The notes: generated from the letters alone by a model not told the origin. A stretch of DNA of 64,000 bases from Clostridia bacterium (GCA_017411325.1 JAFQQJ010000007.1:48089-112088), one strand, 5' to 3'; numbered from the stretch's first letter, positions 1 through 9,793 are shown. Made by a program: numbers and translations.

Positions 1-801
<801 letters not shown>

Positions 802-803
802 TT

Positions 804-1064
804 ATGAATACATTTCATTTAACGGTAGCCTCCCCCGACGGCAACAAGTTTTCAGGAGAAATTATAAAGCTTGATGTCCGGGGAACAGAAGGCGAACTTG
901 CCGTAATGGCGGGACACACCCCCTTTGTCACATCTTTGGTTGAGTCTTCCTGCTTTATTCATTTCGACGATGATACAACAAAGGAAGCCTGTATAAAGGG
1001 CGGTCTTTTAACAGTCGGCAAGGACTCTGTAACTCTCCTTGCAGGCTCCTTTGAATTTAAGTAA
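804..1064 (+). CDS. atpC: F1-ATPase subunit epsilon, short form lacking the C-terminal helices
   Basis: Epsilon subunit of the F1 central stalk. The 86 residues cover only the N-terminal beta-sandwich (FHLTVASPDGNKFSGEI, GELAVMAGHTPFVT, GGLLTVGKDSVTLLAGSFE). The usual protein is about 130-140 residues with a C-terminal two-helix domain that binds ATP and inhibits hydrolysis; that domain is absent here. The ORF closes with TAA and runs directly into a perfect terminator hairpin, so the short form is not explained by a downstream frameshift in the remaining space. It starts two bases after the atpD stop, probably by translational coupling. The loss of epsilon inhibition is inference. Confidence 0.93.
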   Translation: MNTFHLTVASPDGNKFSGEIIKLDVRGTEGELAVMAGHTPFVTSLVESSCFIHFDDDTTKEACIKGGLLTVGKDSVTLLAGSFEFK

Positions 1065-1101
1065 AAAAAGAATCCGAATGCAATGCATTCGGATTCTTTT
1101 T
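1065..1101. terminator. Bidirectional intrinsic terminator between atpC and patatin gene
   Basis: Perfect 18-bp inverted repeat (1065-1082 with 1084-1101) flanked by A and T runs, so it reads as a terminator on both strands. It closes the atp operon and overlaps the 3' end of the convergent patatin gene. Confidence 0.9.
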
Positions 1102-1948
1102 AATTACTCATAAATTCTTTTATTTCTGAAAGTTTTTCTTTCGCAAGGGCTCTTCCGAGGTCGTAAGTCTCCTGCAAAAGTTCAGGATTTTTCGATGTCC
1201 TCTTTACGGGAAGTGCTTCTTTCGGTCTTAAAACCAACGCTATCCCCTTTTTCTCCTGTGAATCAACATAAGAAAGTGCATCGTTATACATAATATGCCT
1301 TCTTTCCATAGCCGCCTGAAGTTTGGGGTAATTTTTAAGAGCCATTCTGAAAACCGGTGTCATACCGGTTTTCTTTTTCACATAGCCCTCCGGCTGTGTA
1401 AGTATAACAAGATTTTTTTCATATCCAAGGCTTTCAAAATGCTTAAGGGGTATAGCATCGGATATCCCGCCGTCAAGCAGCTTATATCCGTCAATCTCCA
1501 CAACTCTCGATACTAAAGGAAGGGACGCCGATGCCCTTATCCATTCAAGGTTATTCCCCCTGAAGCTGTCGCACTTTTTATAAACAGGATGTCCTGTTAC
1601 CACATCCGTACATACAACATAAAACTCCATAGGATTATTTTCATAAGCATCGTTGTCAAATATATCAAGCTCCTCGGGAAGTGTTTTATAGCAAAATTCC
1701 GCCCCGTATAAGTCGCCCGTTGTGATAAGCGAATGAAGGCTGCAATAGCGCTTGTCTTTGCAGTATTCTTTATTATAACGAAGTGCTCTTCCCCTCTGTC
1801 CCGACTTAAAGTTACATCCGAAGGCTGCGCCTGCCGAAACGCCGATTGCCCCGTCAAATGTAATTCCCTCTTCCAGAAGCACATCGAGTATACCCGATGT
1901 AAAGAGACCTCTCATTGCTCCGCCTTCCATAACAAGTCCTTTTTTCAT
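1100..1948 (-). CDS. Patatin-like phospholipase family protein (YjjU/RssA type)
   Basis: Predicted serine lipid acyl hydrolase of 282 residues. The N-terminal oxyanion glycine motif (MEGGAMRGLFTSG), the nucleophile elbow GVSAG near residues 35-39 and the catalytic Asp in DGGISDAIP near 157 form the patatin Ser-Asp dyad. There is no signal peptide, so it is probably cytosolic. It lies 14 bp downstream of a hotdog thioesterase on the same strand, which suggests a two-gene acyl-hydrolase operon. The substrate cannot be told from sequence. Length and motif order match the bacterial YjjU-like subgroup. Confidence 0.88.
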   Translation of the reverse strand: MKKGLVMEGGAMRGLFTSGILDVLLEEGITFDGAIGVSAGAAFGCNFKSGQRGRALRYNKEYCKDKRYCSLHSLITTGDLYGAEFCYKTLPEELDIFDNDAYENNPMEFYVVCTDVVTGHPVYKKCDSFRGNNLEWIRASASLPLVSRVVEIDGYKLLDGGISDAIPLKHFESLGYEKNLVILTQPEGYVKKKTGMTPVFRMALKNYPKLQAAMERRHIMYNDALSYVDSQEKKGIALVLRPKEALPVKRTSKNPELLQETYDLGRALAKEKLSEIKEFMSN

Positions 1949-1962
1949 ATCTATCCCTTTCC

Positions 1963-2364
1963 TTATTTAACAATATGAGTTCCTGTTACGTTCACAACAG
2001 CAACATCAGTCCCCGAATTATCTGTTATTAAAATCTCGTAAAAGCAGTTACGCTTTCCATCCTTTATGAGGCGGCTTTCACCAAAAAGAACTTCCCCTTT
2101 CGGCGAAGAAAGATAGCTTATCTGACTTACGGTTGTAACGGTGGGATTTTCCGCATCAAAGTTTGTGGCTATGGCGAAAACAAAATCCGCCAGAGTAAAT
2201 GCAACCCCGCCCATAACGTGACCTAAAGCATTTTTATGAATGTCGGTAATTTTCATACTGCACTTTGCATAGTTTTTTGAAACCTCATCAATTTCAATTC
2301 CCGTGGCATCCGTCGCATATCGGTCGTGCTTGAAAAACTCTCTTGCTCTTTCCAAATCTGTCAT
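1963..2364 (-). CDS. PaaI/hotdog-fold thioesterase family protein
   Basis: Single hotdog-fold protein of 133 residues, probably an acyl-CoA thioesterase. The central segment ALGHVMGGVAFTLADFVFA is the family's long-helix motif, with the Asp/Asn-type active-site region around it. The start is placed at 2364 because AGGAAG lies at good distance upstream and because the reading frame further upstream runs through a consensus promoter and encodes an unrelated hydrophobic stretch. First gene of a probable operon with the patatin gene. Confidence 0.85.
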   Translation of the reverse strand: MTDLERAREFFKHDRYATDATGIEIDEVSKNYAKCSMKITDIHKNALGHVMGGVAFTLADFVFAIATNFDAENPTVTTVSQISYLSSPKGEVLFGESRLIKDGKRNCFYEILITDNSGTDVAVVNVTGTHIVK

Positions 2365-2392
2365 ATAATCACTTCCTGAAAATAGTATTAAT

Positions 2393-2421
2393 ATTATACC
2401 ACCAAGCATACAAATAATCAA
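2393..2421 (-). promoter_or_regulatory. SigA-type promoter of the thioesterase-patatin operon
   Basis: Minus-strand TTGATT, 17-bp spacer, TATAAT, ending 29 bp before the thioesterase start. Confidence 0.75.
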
Positions 2422-2440
2422 GAAATAATTGATTAATGCC

Positions 2441-2469
2441 TTGACTAAATGCTTCATTTGCGATAAAAT
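2441..2469 (+). promoter_or_regulatory. SigA-type promoter of the PHP-domain gene
   Basis: TTGACT, 17-bp spacer, TAAAAT, divergent from and not overlapping the thioesterase promoter. Confidence 0.7.
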
Positions 2470-2503
2470 CAAACTTAAGAAAAATGAAAGAAAGGTGTTT
2501 TTT

Positions 2504-3346
2504 ATGATTATAAATTCAGACTGGCACATCCACAGCGAATATTCTTTTGATGCTTCAAATACACTTTCTGAGATAGCTGAAAGTGCACTTTCCCAGGGGC
2601 TTTGCCGTGTAGGTATTGCAGACCACGCAAATTATAATGATAATAAGTTTTTAAGCGACATAAAAAGGTCAGCCGAGGCTGTTAAAGCCGCAAACGAAAA
2701 ATATCCTCACCTGGTGCTTGGTGTTGAATTTACGCCCATTGCAAAGCCCGAATATGACTATGCAGTACTTCACAACGGAAGTCGTGATGGCTATGTTCCT
2801 CCTGAAGAGGGAACGCCTTATCCGATTGAGCTTGCACTTACCAAGGAGGAAATGCTTTCACTCGGCATCCGCTATGCTGTCGGCGCTTCCCACTGGAGAG
2901 TTGATTCACCGAGAGCACACGTTTATCAGAAAGACATTTCGGTTTGTGCCAGGGAATGGTACCGCCAGCAGCTTTTTATGGCAACTGACGAGCGTGTCAC
3001 AATCTTAGGACATCCCTGGTATCACCCGGAACACATATGGTATGAGGATTTTTCCGTTATCCCTCATTCCATGCATATGGATATTGGTCACGCCCTTAAG
3101 GAAAACGGCAAGTATATAGAGTGCAATAAAGGGTTCTTCACTGATTATGTAACGACTGAAAAATTCCGTCATCAGTATGCCGATTTCTTAAGAGAAATGT
3201 TTGAAATGGGCATAAAGGTTACATTTGGTTCTGACTTCCACGCAGATTTCCACGATGTGAGAGATTTGGTTGAGCCTTACCTTAAGGCTTCAGGCTTCAA
3301 GGAAGGCGACATATGCGAAGTAGCAGAAGAAGATTTATGGCAATAA
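2504..3346 (+). CDS. PHP-domain phosphatase, histidinol-phosphatase-like
   Basis: Metal-dependent PHP-domain phosphoesterase of 280 residues. The four PHP metal motifs are visible: DWHIHSEYS at the N-terminus, GIADHAN near 40, GHPWYHPE in the middle and FGSDFHAD near 240. This architecture resembles HisK/HisJ-type histidinol phosphatases, but no his genes are nearby, so the substrate is open. The start at 2504 is chosen for the GAAAGG ribosome binding site; a longer reading frame overlaps the promoter. Monocistronic, closed by a bidirectional terminator. Confidence 0.85.
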   Translation: MIINSDWHIHSEYSFDASNTLSEIAESALSQGLCRVGIADHANYNDNKFLSDIKRSAEAVKAANEKYPHLVLGVEFTPIAKPEYDYAVLHNGSRDGYVPPEEGTPYPIELALTKEEMLSLGIRYAVGASHWRVDSPRAHVYQKDISVCAREWYRQQLFMATDERVTILGHPWYHPEHIWYEDFSVIPHSMHMDIGHALKENGKYIECNKGFFTDYVTTEKFRHQYADFLREMFEMGIKVTFGSDFHADFHDVRDLVEPYLKASGFKEGDICEVAEEDLWQ

Positions 3347-3378
3347 AAATACGGCAGACTTTTGTCTGCCGTATTTTT
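3345..3378. terminator. Bidirectional terminator between PHP gene and prs
   Basis: 15-bp perfect stem (3345-3359 with 3364-3378), TTTT loop, A and T runs on both sides. Confidence 0.9.
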
Positions 3379-3383
3379 ATTTA

Positions 3384-4487
3384 TTACTGATGCTTTGCAA
3401 GGAACTTCTTGATTCTGTCTGCAGGATCCAAAAGCTCGCTTAAAGATCTGTCATAGTTTACGGTATCTATAATGTAGGAGATATACTTGGACATATCAAC
3501 TTCTCCGTACCACGCTCTCTTCTTGAGTTCTTCTGTTCTGTAAACCATATTGGTTGTGAAAATCTTTGTAATGAGACCTTCTTCATATGCCTTGTCGAAG
3601 TTTTCAAGTCCGTTTGTGAAAAGACCGAAGGAAACGAATACGAAAATTCTTCCTGCTTTTCTTTCCTTAAGGCGCTTTGCAACGTCTATTACGGAGTCAC
3701 CGGAGGAAATCATATCGTCGATGATGATGATGTCCTTACCTTCAACGCTGTTACCGAGATATTCGTGGGCTTCGATGGGGTTTCTTCCGTCAACAATGAT
3801 GGAATAGTTTCTCTTTTTGTAGAACATACCAAGCTCTAAGCCGAGTACGGTTGATGTGAAGATACAACGGCTCATTCCGCCTTCGTCGGGAGAAACAATA
3901 ATCATCTTCTCCTTGTTGAATTCGATGTCGGGGCAAGCTTTTTTAAGCGCCTTTATCATCTGATAGGATGTCTTTATATCTTCAAATCCGTTGTAAGGAA
4001 TTGCATTCTGCACTCTCGCATCGTGAGCATCGAATGTAAATACATTGGACACTCCCATATGAATAAGCTCCTGAAGCATAATTGCACAGTCGAGAGATTC
4101 TCTTCCGCTTCTCTTATGCTGTCTGCCCTCGTAGAGCATGGGCATAATTACGTTGATTCTTCTTGCCTTACCGCCAAGGCTTCCGATGATTCTCTTAAGA
4201 TCAGAAAAATGATCATCGGGACTCATGGGAACTTCCATTCCATACATTTTATATGTAACACCATAGTTGAACATATCCGCAACTATGAATATATCATAAC
4301 CTCTTACAGAGTGATTTATAAGAGCCTTAGCTTCACCTGTTCCGAATCTGGGGCAGCTGTGATTCAAGATATAGGTATCGGGAGAGTCTTTTCTCCATTC
4401 CTTAAGATACTTGTCAATCTTTTCAGCCATTTCTTCACAACCGCGCATTGCAATAATGCCGAGTTCGCCTACCATACGTCTTTCCAT
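3384..4487 (-). CDS. prs: Ribose-phosphate pyrophosphokinase, long form
   Basis: PRPP synthetase, making 5-phosphoribosyl diphosphate from ribose 5-phosphate and ATP. It has the tandem phosphoribosyltransferase fold with the Asp-His motif FTFDAHDARVQNA and a PRPP-binding loop IIIIDDMISSGDS. At 367 residues it is about 50 longer than classical Prs (about 315), and its PRPP loop departs from the classical DDMIDTAGT form; it fits the divergent long-form group found in Clostridia. The start at 4487 follows AGGAGGAG with ideal spacing; upstream in-frame codons overlap this site. A second, classical prs may exist elsewhere. Confidence 0.85.
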   Translation of the reverse strand: MERRMVGELGIIAMRGCEEMAEKIDKYLKEWRKDSPDTYILNHSCPRFGTGEAKALINHSVRGYDIFIVADMFNYGVTYKMYGMEVPMSPDDHFSDLKRIIGSLGGKARRINVIMPMLYEGRQHKRSGRESLDCAIMLQELIHMGVSNVFTFDAHDARVQNAIPYNGFEDIKTSYQMIKALKKACPDIEFNKEKMIIVSPDEGGMSRCIFTSTVLGLELGMFYKKRNYSIIVDGRNPIEAHEYLGNSVEGKDIIIIDDMISSGDSVIDVAKRLKERKAGRIFVFVSFGLFTNGLENFDKAYEEGLITKIFTTNMVYRTEELKKRAWYGEVDMSKYISYIIDTVNYDRSLSELLDPADRIKKFLAKHQ

Positions 4488-4534
4488 TTGTACTCCTCCT
4501 ACAAAAAACAATTATTTTTTACAGTACCTCTCAT

Positions 4535-4563
4535 ATTATAACAAATAAATAAAAAAAGTGCAA
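4535..4563 (-). promoter_or_regulatory. SigA-type promoter of prs
   Basis: Minus-strand TTGCAC, 17-bp spacer, TATAAT, 48 bp upstream of the prs start. Confidence 0.75.
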
Positions 4564-4642
4564 GGTGTATTTTAAGTATATTTAATGAAATATTTGCAAA
4601 TAATTAATGCATATTTACGAAAAACCGAAAGGAAAGATTATT

Positions 4643-5569
4643 TTGCAGGAAATAAGAACCGATCTTGCTTTTGAATCAAGGAATTTTTATTTAAAGAAAA
4701 ACCGGCTAACAGAAATTCCCGGGATTGAGGCGGAAACCTTAAAAACCGACATTTACACTGTTACCAGAGTAAGTGTGGAATCAGACGAGGCGGCAGAAAA
4801 AATCAAAAAGCCTGTCGGGAAATATATAACCATACACTCCCCTCATATTTCAACCGGCCTTTATACCAGGGAACTGAGCCTTGCTTTATCAAAGGAGCTT
4901 TCCTCACTTATGCCCAAAACAAAAAAAGACCCGCTCACCTTCGTGGCAGGTCTTGGTAACAGCAATGTGACTCCGGATTCAATCGGTCCTCTGACTCTTT
5001 CTTCTTTAATTGTAACAAGACACATAAAAAACTCAGGCGAATTTATCCCGCTGGCATCACTCTCCGCGCTATGTCCCGGAGTTCTCGGTATAACCGGAAT
5101 AGAAAGTGCAGAGATTCTGTCATCGGTAAGCGACAGGATAAAGCCCGATGTAATAATTGCAATTGATGCTTTGGCATCCCGCAGTGCGTCACATGTAGGT
5201 TCAACCATCCAGCTTTCCGACAGCGGTATAAGCCCGGGAAGCGGAGTAAACAACAGAAGAAATGCTCTTAATTCCGAAACCTTCGGTCTGCCGGTTATTG
5301 CTTTGGGCGTTCCGACGGTATCTGACTCATCAGCTGTTTTATACGATGCAATGAAGGACATTCTTTCGGACTTTGATGTAAATTCTGATAACAGCGCTGC
5401 AGAAAAAATCATCTCCGCTTACCTTCATAAGAAGTCGGAAAATATGATGGTAACACCAAAAAATATCGATGCCGTTGTAATGCGTGCCTCTGCTGTTTTA
5501 TCCCGCGGAATCAACCTTGCCGTTCATAAAAATCTTCTTTATGAAGATATAGCTGACTATATTTCATAA
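4643..5569 (+). CDS. gpr: GPR germination protease (spore endopeptidase)
   Basis: Germination protease that degrades small acid-soluble spore proteins when spores germinate. The start of the mature region (EIRTDLAFESRN), the AGLGNSNVTPDSIGPL block and VIAIDALASRS are typical of the family, and the aspartates in the last two blocks are candidates for its unusual acid-protease site. A TTG start at 4643 is preferred because GAAAGGAAAG sits six bases upstream and the product then begins like known GPRs (308 residues). The ATG at 4607 lacks a ribosome binding site and would add 12 residues. Its 3' end overlaps the convergent SpoIIM-like gene by 13 bp. Forespore expression is expected from the family. 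Confidence 0.92.
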   Translation: MQEIRTDLAFESRNFYLKKNRLTEIPGIEAETLKTDIYTVTRVSVESDEAAEKIKKPVGKYITIHSPHISTGLYTRELSLALSKELSSLMPKTKKDPLTFVAGLGNSNVTPDSIGPLTLSSLIVTRHIKNSGEFIPLASLSALCPGVLGITGIESAEILSSVSDRIKPDVIIAIDALASRSASHVGSTIQLSDSGISPGSGVNNRRNALNSETFGLPVIALGVPTVSDSSAVLYDAMKDILSDFDVNSDNSAAEKIISAYLHKKSENMMVTPKNIDAVVMRASAVLSRGINLAVHKNLLYEDIADYIS

Positions 5570-6114
5570 AGAAAAGAGGACAAATACGCTTCAAACACGG
5601 ATATTATAAAATTCAGTATTAAGAAAAAAAGTGTAGCTGCTGCAAAAATTTTATTTTTCCTTAACCGGTAATCATAGTTTCTTCGGTTTAAGTAGCATTC
5701 AATCGTTTTATTTATCCCGAAGGAGGAATAAATAACAGAAAAAACCGAAAACAGGAAATTATGCAGAACAACCCCTGTCAGTGCCACCGAAAACCCATAA
5801 AATCCCGACGCTTTCAAAAGAAGCCCGGCTGTATACCCAAAGCTGCAGCATTTCAAAAAAACCGATGCCGGTGCCACCGGAATGAAAACGATATTTATTC
5901 CGCCAAGTATAAGAGGCATCGTCCACAAAACCTTCATAAGCAATGCATTTTTCAGAGTAGCATAGAAGTCATCTGAAAAAAGTACCGCTTTTCCAAGCAC
6001 CGAAATATCAGAAAAGTTTTTTGCCGCAAGCACTCCTGTAAAGGTTCCGACAAGCGCTATTGCCGTAATTATACAGGTAATTGCAGGATTAAGAAAAGTA
6101 TTTCTGTTTTTCAT
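5557..6114 (-). CDS. Stage II sporulation protein M-like membrane protein
   Basis: Polytopic membrane protein of 185 residues with about five hydrophobic segments. The layout (TM, soluble helix, then GGINIVFIPVAPAS and TAGLLLKASGFYGF hydrophobic runs) resembles SpoIIM/DUF95 proteins, the scaffold of the DMP peptidoglycan hydrolase complex in engulfment; gpr next door fits a sporulation role. The start at 6114 is preferred (GGAG and AAAGGG upstream); an in-frame start at 6189 would overlap ruvB and cross a terminator hairpin, so it is unlikely. The family call is moderate because similarity is mostly topology. Confidence 0.65.
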   Translation of the reverse strand: MKNRNTFLNPAITCIITAIALVGTFTGVLAAKNFSDISVLGKAVLFSDDFYATLKNALLMKVLWTMPLILGGINIVFIPVAPASVFLKCCSFGYTAGLLLKASGFYGFSVALTGVVLHNFLFSVFSVIYSSFGINKTIECYLNRRNYDYRLRKNKIFAAATLFFLILNFIISVFEAYLSSFLYEI

Positions 6115-6131
6115 AAGCTCCATTCCCTTTG

Positions 6132-6175
6132 TAAAAAAATAAAACCTTCCGCTAAATAATATGCGAAAGGTTTTT
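6132..6175 (-). terminator. Intrinsic terminator after ruvB
   Basis: Minus-strand 11-bp stem with one wobble pair (6165-6175 with 6142-6152), then a T run over 6132-6140. It lies between the ruvB stop and the ribosome binding site of the SpoIIM-like gene. Confidence 0.75.
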
Positions 6176-6178
6176 ATT

Positions 6179-7210
6179 TTATTCTTCAATTTTTAACTGA
6201 GGATCTTCTCCACCGTACTTAATCCCGAAATGCTCATATGCAAGACGGGTTACCACTCTGCCTCTTGGTGTTCTGTTCAAAAAGCCAAGCTGAAGTAAAT
6301 AAGGCTCGTATACATCCTCAATGGTATTTGCATCCTCAGAAATCGTTGCAGCCAATGTGTCAAGTCCTACGGGACCGCCGTTAAATACATCGATAATGGT
6401 TGTAATCATACGCTTATCCACCGCATCAAGACCGATTTTATCAATTTCAAGTCTTCCGAGGGCGATATCAGCGATATCCTCAGTTATATCACCGTTGCCC
6501 TTTACCTGGGCAAAGTCACGGACACGCTTTAAAAGTCTGTTTGCAATTCTCGGCGTTCCTCTTGAACGGGAGGCAATTTCCCTTGCCCCGTCCTCGGATA
6601 TTTTTATTTTCAATATATCAGCAGAACGCATAACGATTTTCTTAAGCTCTTCAGTATTATAAAGCTCAAGTTTGAGCTGAACTCCGAAACGGTCACGCAA
6701 GGGTGATGTAAGCCTTCCTGCTTTGGTTGTTGCGCCGATTAATGTAAAGCTCGGCAAATCAAGCCTTATGGAACGTGCAGACGGGCCTTTGCCGATTATT
6801 ATATCTATTGCATAGTCCTCCATTGCAGGATAAAGCACTTCTTCAACACTCTTTGAAAGACGGTGAATTTCGTCAATAAACAATACATCGTGCTCCGAAA
6901 GGTTTGTGAGAATTGCCGCTAAGTCCCCCGGCTTTTCTATTGCGGGCCCCGAAGTGATTCTCATATTAACTCCAAGCTCGTTTGATATAATTCCGGCAAG
7001 TGTGGTTTTACCTAGTCCCGGAGGGCCGTAGAGAAGCACGTGGTCAAGCGCTTCCTTTCTCATTCTCGCCGCCTCGATATAAACAGAGAGGTTCTCTCTC
7101 GCCTTTTCCTGTCCTACATATTCTTCTAAGCTTCTCGGGCGAAGTCCGGATTCTGTATCCTTGTCAACCTCGGTAAGCTCACTTGTTATGAGTCTTTCTT
7201 CAAAATCCAT
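6179..7210 (-). CDS. ruvB: Holliday junction branch migration ATPase RuvB
   Basis: Hexameric AAA+ motor that drives branch migration with RuvA. Walker A GPPGLGKT at about 62-69, Walker B LFIDEIH at about 110-116, sensor 1 region [11 protein letters not shown], sensor 2 [12 protein letters not shown] and a C-terminal winged helix ([13 protein letters not shown]) are all present. The 343-residue length is normal. It is 14 bp after ruvA in a ruvC-ruvA-ruvB operon. Confidence 0.98.
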   Translation of the reverse strand: MDFEERLITSELTEVDKDTESGLRPRSLEEYVGQEKARENLSVYIEAARMRKEALDHVLLYGPPGLGKTTLAGIISNELGVNMRITSGPAIEKPGDLAAILTNLSEHDVLFIDEIHRLSKSVEEVLYPAMEDYAIDIIIGKGPSARSIRLDLPSFTLIGATTKAGRLTSPLRDRFGVQLKLELYNTEELKKIVMRSADILKIKISEDGAREIASRSRGTPRIANRLLKRVRDFAQVKGNGDITEDIADIALGRLEIDKIGLDAVDKRMITTIIDVFNGGPVGLDTLAATISEDANTIEDVYEPYLLQLGFLNRTPRGRVVTRLAYEHFGIKYGGEDPQLKIEE

Positions 7211-7224
7211 TCATTTCACCTCCG

Positions 7225-7818
7225 TCAGAATCTCATAAGGGCAACAAGTGCCGCCTTGACGGTTTCTTCAACCGTAGCCTTACTTCCTGCCTTCTTTATG
7301 GCGCTTTGCGCCTCGGATGCGGTATAACCAAGTGCCATAAGTGCACTTACCGCCTCTTTATCAACTGCGGCATTTACAGCGGGTTCTTCGCCTCCGACGA
7401 TTCCGCTTGTCAATGTCTCATCGGAAATCTTGTCTTTAAGCTCAAGAATAATTCTCTGTGCCGTCTTTGCGCCGATTCCCTGTGCAGTTGCAATTTTTTT
7501 ACTGTCCGATAAAACTATCGCCGTACCAAGCTCTCCTGATGTAAACGCCGAAAGAAGATTTATTGCCGCCTTGGGGCCGACACCACTTACGGTGATGAGC
7601 TTATTGAACATAGAAAGGTCTTCCTTATTAATAAAGCCATATAAATCCATTGCGTCTTCCCTTACGGCAAAGTATGTATTTAAGAAGGCTTCCTCCCCGA
7701 TTCTTAACTTTTCAGAGTCACGAATTGGAATCTGCACCTTAAAACCGATTCCGCCCACATCTATTGTTACCGAATTTTCGTCTTTTGAAAAAAGAGTTCC
7801 GCGTACAAAAGAAATCAT
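7225..7818 (-). CDS. ruvA: Holliday junction DNA-binding subunit RuvA
   Basis: RuvA binds four-way junctions and loads RuvB. The 197 residues contain an N-terminal OB-fold (MISFVRGTLFSKDENSV), two helix-hairpin-helix motifs (VSGVGPKAAINLL and AQGIGAKTAQRII) and a C-terminal UBA-like RuvB-binding domain (ALMALGYTASEAQSAI). The ATG at 7818 follows AAGGAG with an 8-base spacer; an in-frame TTG two codons earlier is too close to it. Confidence 0.97.
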   Translation of the reverse strand: MISFVRGTLFSKDENSVTIDVGGIGFKVQIPIRDSEKLRIGEEAFLNTYFAVREDAMDLYGFINKEDLSMFNKLITVSGVGPKAAINLLSAFTSGELGTAIVLSDSKKIATAQGIGAKTAQRIILELKDKISDETLTSGIVGGEEPAVNAAVDKEAVSALMALGYTASEAQSAIKKAGSKATVEETVKAALVALMRF

Positions 7819-7830
7819 AAACAAATCTCC

Positions 7831-8328
7831 TTATTTATACTTATCTAAAAGTGAGTTAAAGCCGTAGGAATGTGCGTGACACACGGCAATCGCAAGAGCA
7901 TCCGCCACGTCGTCGGGCTTGGGCACAGCCCTTAAATTAAGAAATGACTTTACCATCTGCTGAACCTGGTTTTTATCCGCCCTTCCGTAGCCCGTAATCG
8001 CCTGCTTAATCTGAAGGGGCGTGTATGAAAAAATGGGAATATTTCTATTTGCCGCCGCAAGCAGAATAACACCTCTTGCCTGACCTACGGAAAAAGCGGT
8101 TTTTGCATTGTTGTTAAAGAAAAGTTCTTCCATGGAAAGTGCATCGGGCTTATAATAATCCATAAGCTGTCCGACTCCTTCGTATACAAGCTTTATCCTC
8201 TCCTCCAGAGGCGTGTGCGCCCTGGTCGTCACCGCATCGTAATAAAGCACCTTGAATTTGTTGTTTTCATACTGTATAACCCCGGTTCCCACAATGGCGA
8301 TTCCCGGGTCAATTCCGAGTATAATCAT
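7831..8328 (-). CDS. ruvC: Crossover junction endodeoxyribonuclease RuvC
   Basis: Holliday junction resolvase of 165 residues with an RNase H fold. The acidic catalytic residues are visible: the Asp of ILGIDPG at the N-terminus, the Glu of SMEELFF near 67 and two Asp in PDDVADALA near 140. First gene of the ruvCAB cluster, 12 bp ahead of ruvA and divergent from argG. Confidence 0.97.
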   Translation of the reverse strand: MIILGIDPGIAIVGTGVIQYENNKFKVLYYDAVTTRAHTPLEERIKLVYEGVGQLMDYYKPDALSMEELFFNNNAKTAFSVGQARGVILLAAANRNIPIFSYTPLQIKQAITGYGRADKNQVQQMVKSFLNLRAVPKPDDVADALAIAVCHAHSYGFNSLLDKYK

Positions 8329-8367
8329 TATTTTTTTACCGTTTCTTTCATTAATTTACACCGTTTA

Positions 8368-8381
8368 TGTATATTTATACA
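8368..8381. promoter_or_regulatory. Short palindrome between ruvC and argG
   Basis: TGTATA, two-base centre, TATACA in the divergent intergenic region. It is AT-rich like ArgR boxes but not a clear match; it could also be part of the ruvC promoter. Confidence 0.25.
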
Positions 8382-8463
8382 AACAAAATCCCGTTTTTTC
8401 GGACTTTTAATGTGCAACTTTTGCATTTTTATAAATCAACGGAAATATTTTTGCATAAAGCAC

Positions 8464-8491
8464 TTGATTTATTCACTAATATGTGTATAAT
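8464..8491 (+). promoter_or_regulatory. SigA-type promoter of argG
   Basis: TTGATT, 16-bp spacer, TATAAT, about 80 bp upstream of the argG start. Confidence 0.65.
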
Positions 8492-8569
8492 AGTATATAG
8501 CAAATCGGTCATATGATGTGGCCAATAAGCACACAAATATATTATACCACATTTGGGAGGAATTTCAAG

Positions 8570-9793
8570 ATGGAAAAAGAAAAAGTTATATTGGCGTATT
8601 CGGGCGGTCTCGATACATCAATCATCATTTCATGGCTTAAAGAAAATTACGGCTATGATGTAATCTGCGTATGCGGCGACGTTGGTCAGGGTAAGGAAAC
8701 AGAAGGACTTGAAGAACGCGCATTAAAGAGCGGTGCATCAAAGCTTTACTTAGAAGATTTAAGAGAAGAATATGTTCGTGACTTTATCTTCCCCACACTT
8801 AAAGCAGGTGCGGTTTACGAAGGTAAATATCTCCTCGGTACATCTCACGCACGTCCCATCATTGCGAAGAGACTTGTTGAGATTGCACGTAAGGAAGGCG
8901 CAGTTGCAATCTGCCACGGTGCTACAGGTAAGGGTAACGACCAGGTACGTTTCGAGCTTACAGTTAAAGCTCTTGCTCCCGACCTTAAGATTATCGCTCC
9001 CTGGAGAATCTGGGACATAAAGTCAAGAGAAGATGCGATTGATTATGCAGAAGCACGCGGAATTGAAATTCCCGTTACAAAGTCTGACCTTTATTCCCGT
9101 GACAGAAACATCTGGCACATCAGCCACGAAGGTATGGATCTTGAGGATCCCGCAAATATGCCTCAGTACGATAACCTCTTAAAGCTTACCGTACCTCCCA
9201 TGAAGACTCCCGATGAGCCCAAGTACGTTACAATCAATTTTGAAAAGGGTGTTCCCGTAGCGGTTGACGGTGAAAAGTTAGGCCCCGTTCAGCTTGTTGA
9301 AAAGCTCAACGAAATCGGCGGCGCTTACGGCGTAGGTCTTGTTGATATCGTTGAAGACAGACTTGTTGGTATGAAGTCCCGTGGTGTTTACGAAACTCCC
9401 GGCGGTTCCATCCTTTATGCAGCTCATAAGGAGCTTGAATATCTCTGCCTCGACAGACAGACTCAGAGCTTCAAGGCTCAGGCTGCAGTTAAGTTCTCCG
9501 AGCTCGTATATGACGGTAACTGGTTTACACCTCTTCGTGAAGCACTTTCCGCTTTCGTTGATTCCACTCAGGAAACAGTTACAGGTGAAGTTCGTCTTAT
9601 GCTCTATAAGGGAAGCATTACACCCGCAGGTGCTAAGAGCCCCTACTCCTTATACAACGAAGATATCGCAAGCTTCGGTGACAGTAAAGACCTTTACAGC
9701 CACAAGGATGCTGAAGGCTTCATAAACCTCTTCGGTCTTCCCTTAAAGGTTCGTGCAATGATGCTGGAAAAGGCTAATAAGGAAAACAAATAA
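8570..9793 (+). CDS. argG: Argininosuccinate synthase
   Basis: Joins citrulline and aspartate with ATP in arginine biosynthesis. The PP-loop ATP motif AYSGGLDTS is at residues 9-17, followed by [15 protein letters not shown], the citrulline/aspartate-binding signature. Length 407 residues is normal. The ATG at 8570 follows GGGAGG. argH follows after 58 bp, with a hairpin in between. Confidence 0.98.
   Translation: MEKEKVILAYSGGLDTSIIISWLKENYGYDVICVCGDVGQGKETEGLEERALKSGASKLYLEDLREEYVRDFIFPTLKAGAVYEGKYLLGTSHARPIIAKRLVEIARKEGAVAICHGATGKGNDQVRFELTVKALAPDLKIIAPWRIWDIKSREDAIDYAEARGIEIPVTKSDLYSRDRNIWHISHEGMDLEDPANMPQYDNLLKLTVPPMKTPDEPKYVTINFEKGVPVAVDGEKLGPVQLVEKLNEIGGAYGVGLVDIVEDRLVGMKSRGVYETPGGSILYAAHKELEYLCLDRQTQSFKAQAAVKFSELVYDGNWFTPLREALSAFVDSTQETVTGEVRLMLYKGSITPAGAKSPYSLYNEDIASFGDSKDLYSHKDAEGFINLFGLPLKVRAMMLEKANKENK

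Noticed and set aside
5557..6189. Longer SpoIIM-like protein starting at 6189
   Set aside because: The extra 25 residues would be encoded by a terminator hairpin and would overlap the ruvB 3' end; a better ribosome binding site precedes 6114.
8368..8381. ArgR operator for argG
   Set aside because: The palindrome is short and AT-rich, does not match the known box well, and lies about 90 bp upstream of the argG promoter; kept only as a low-confidence site.
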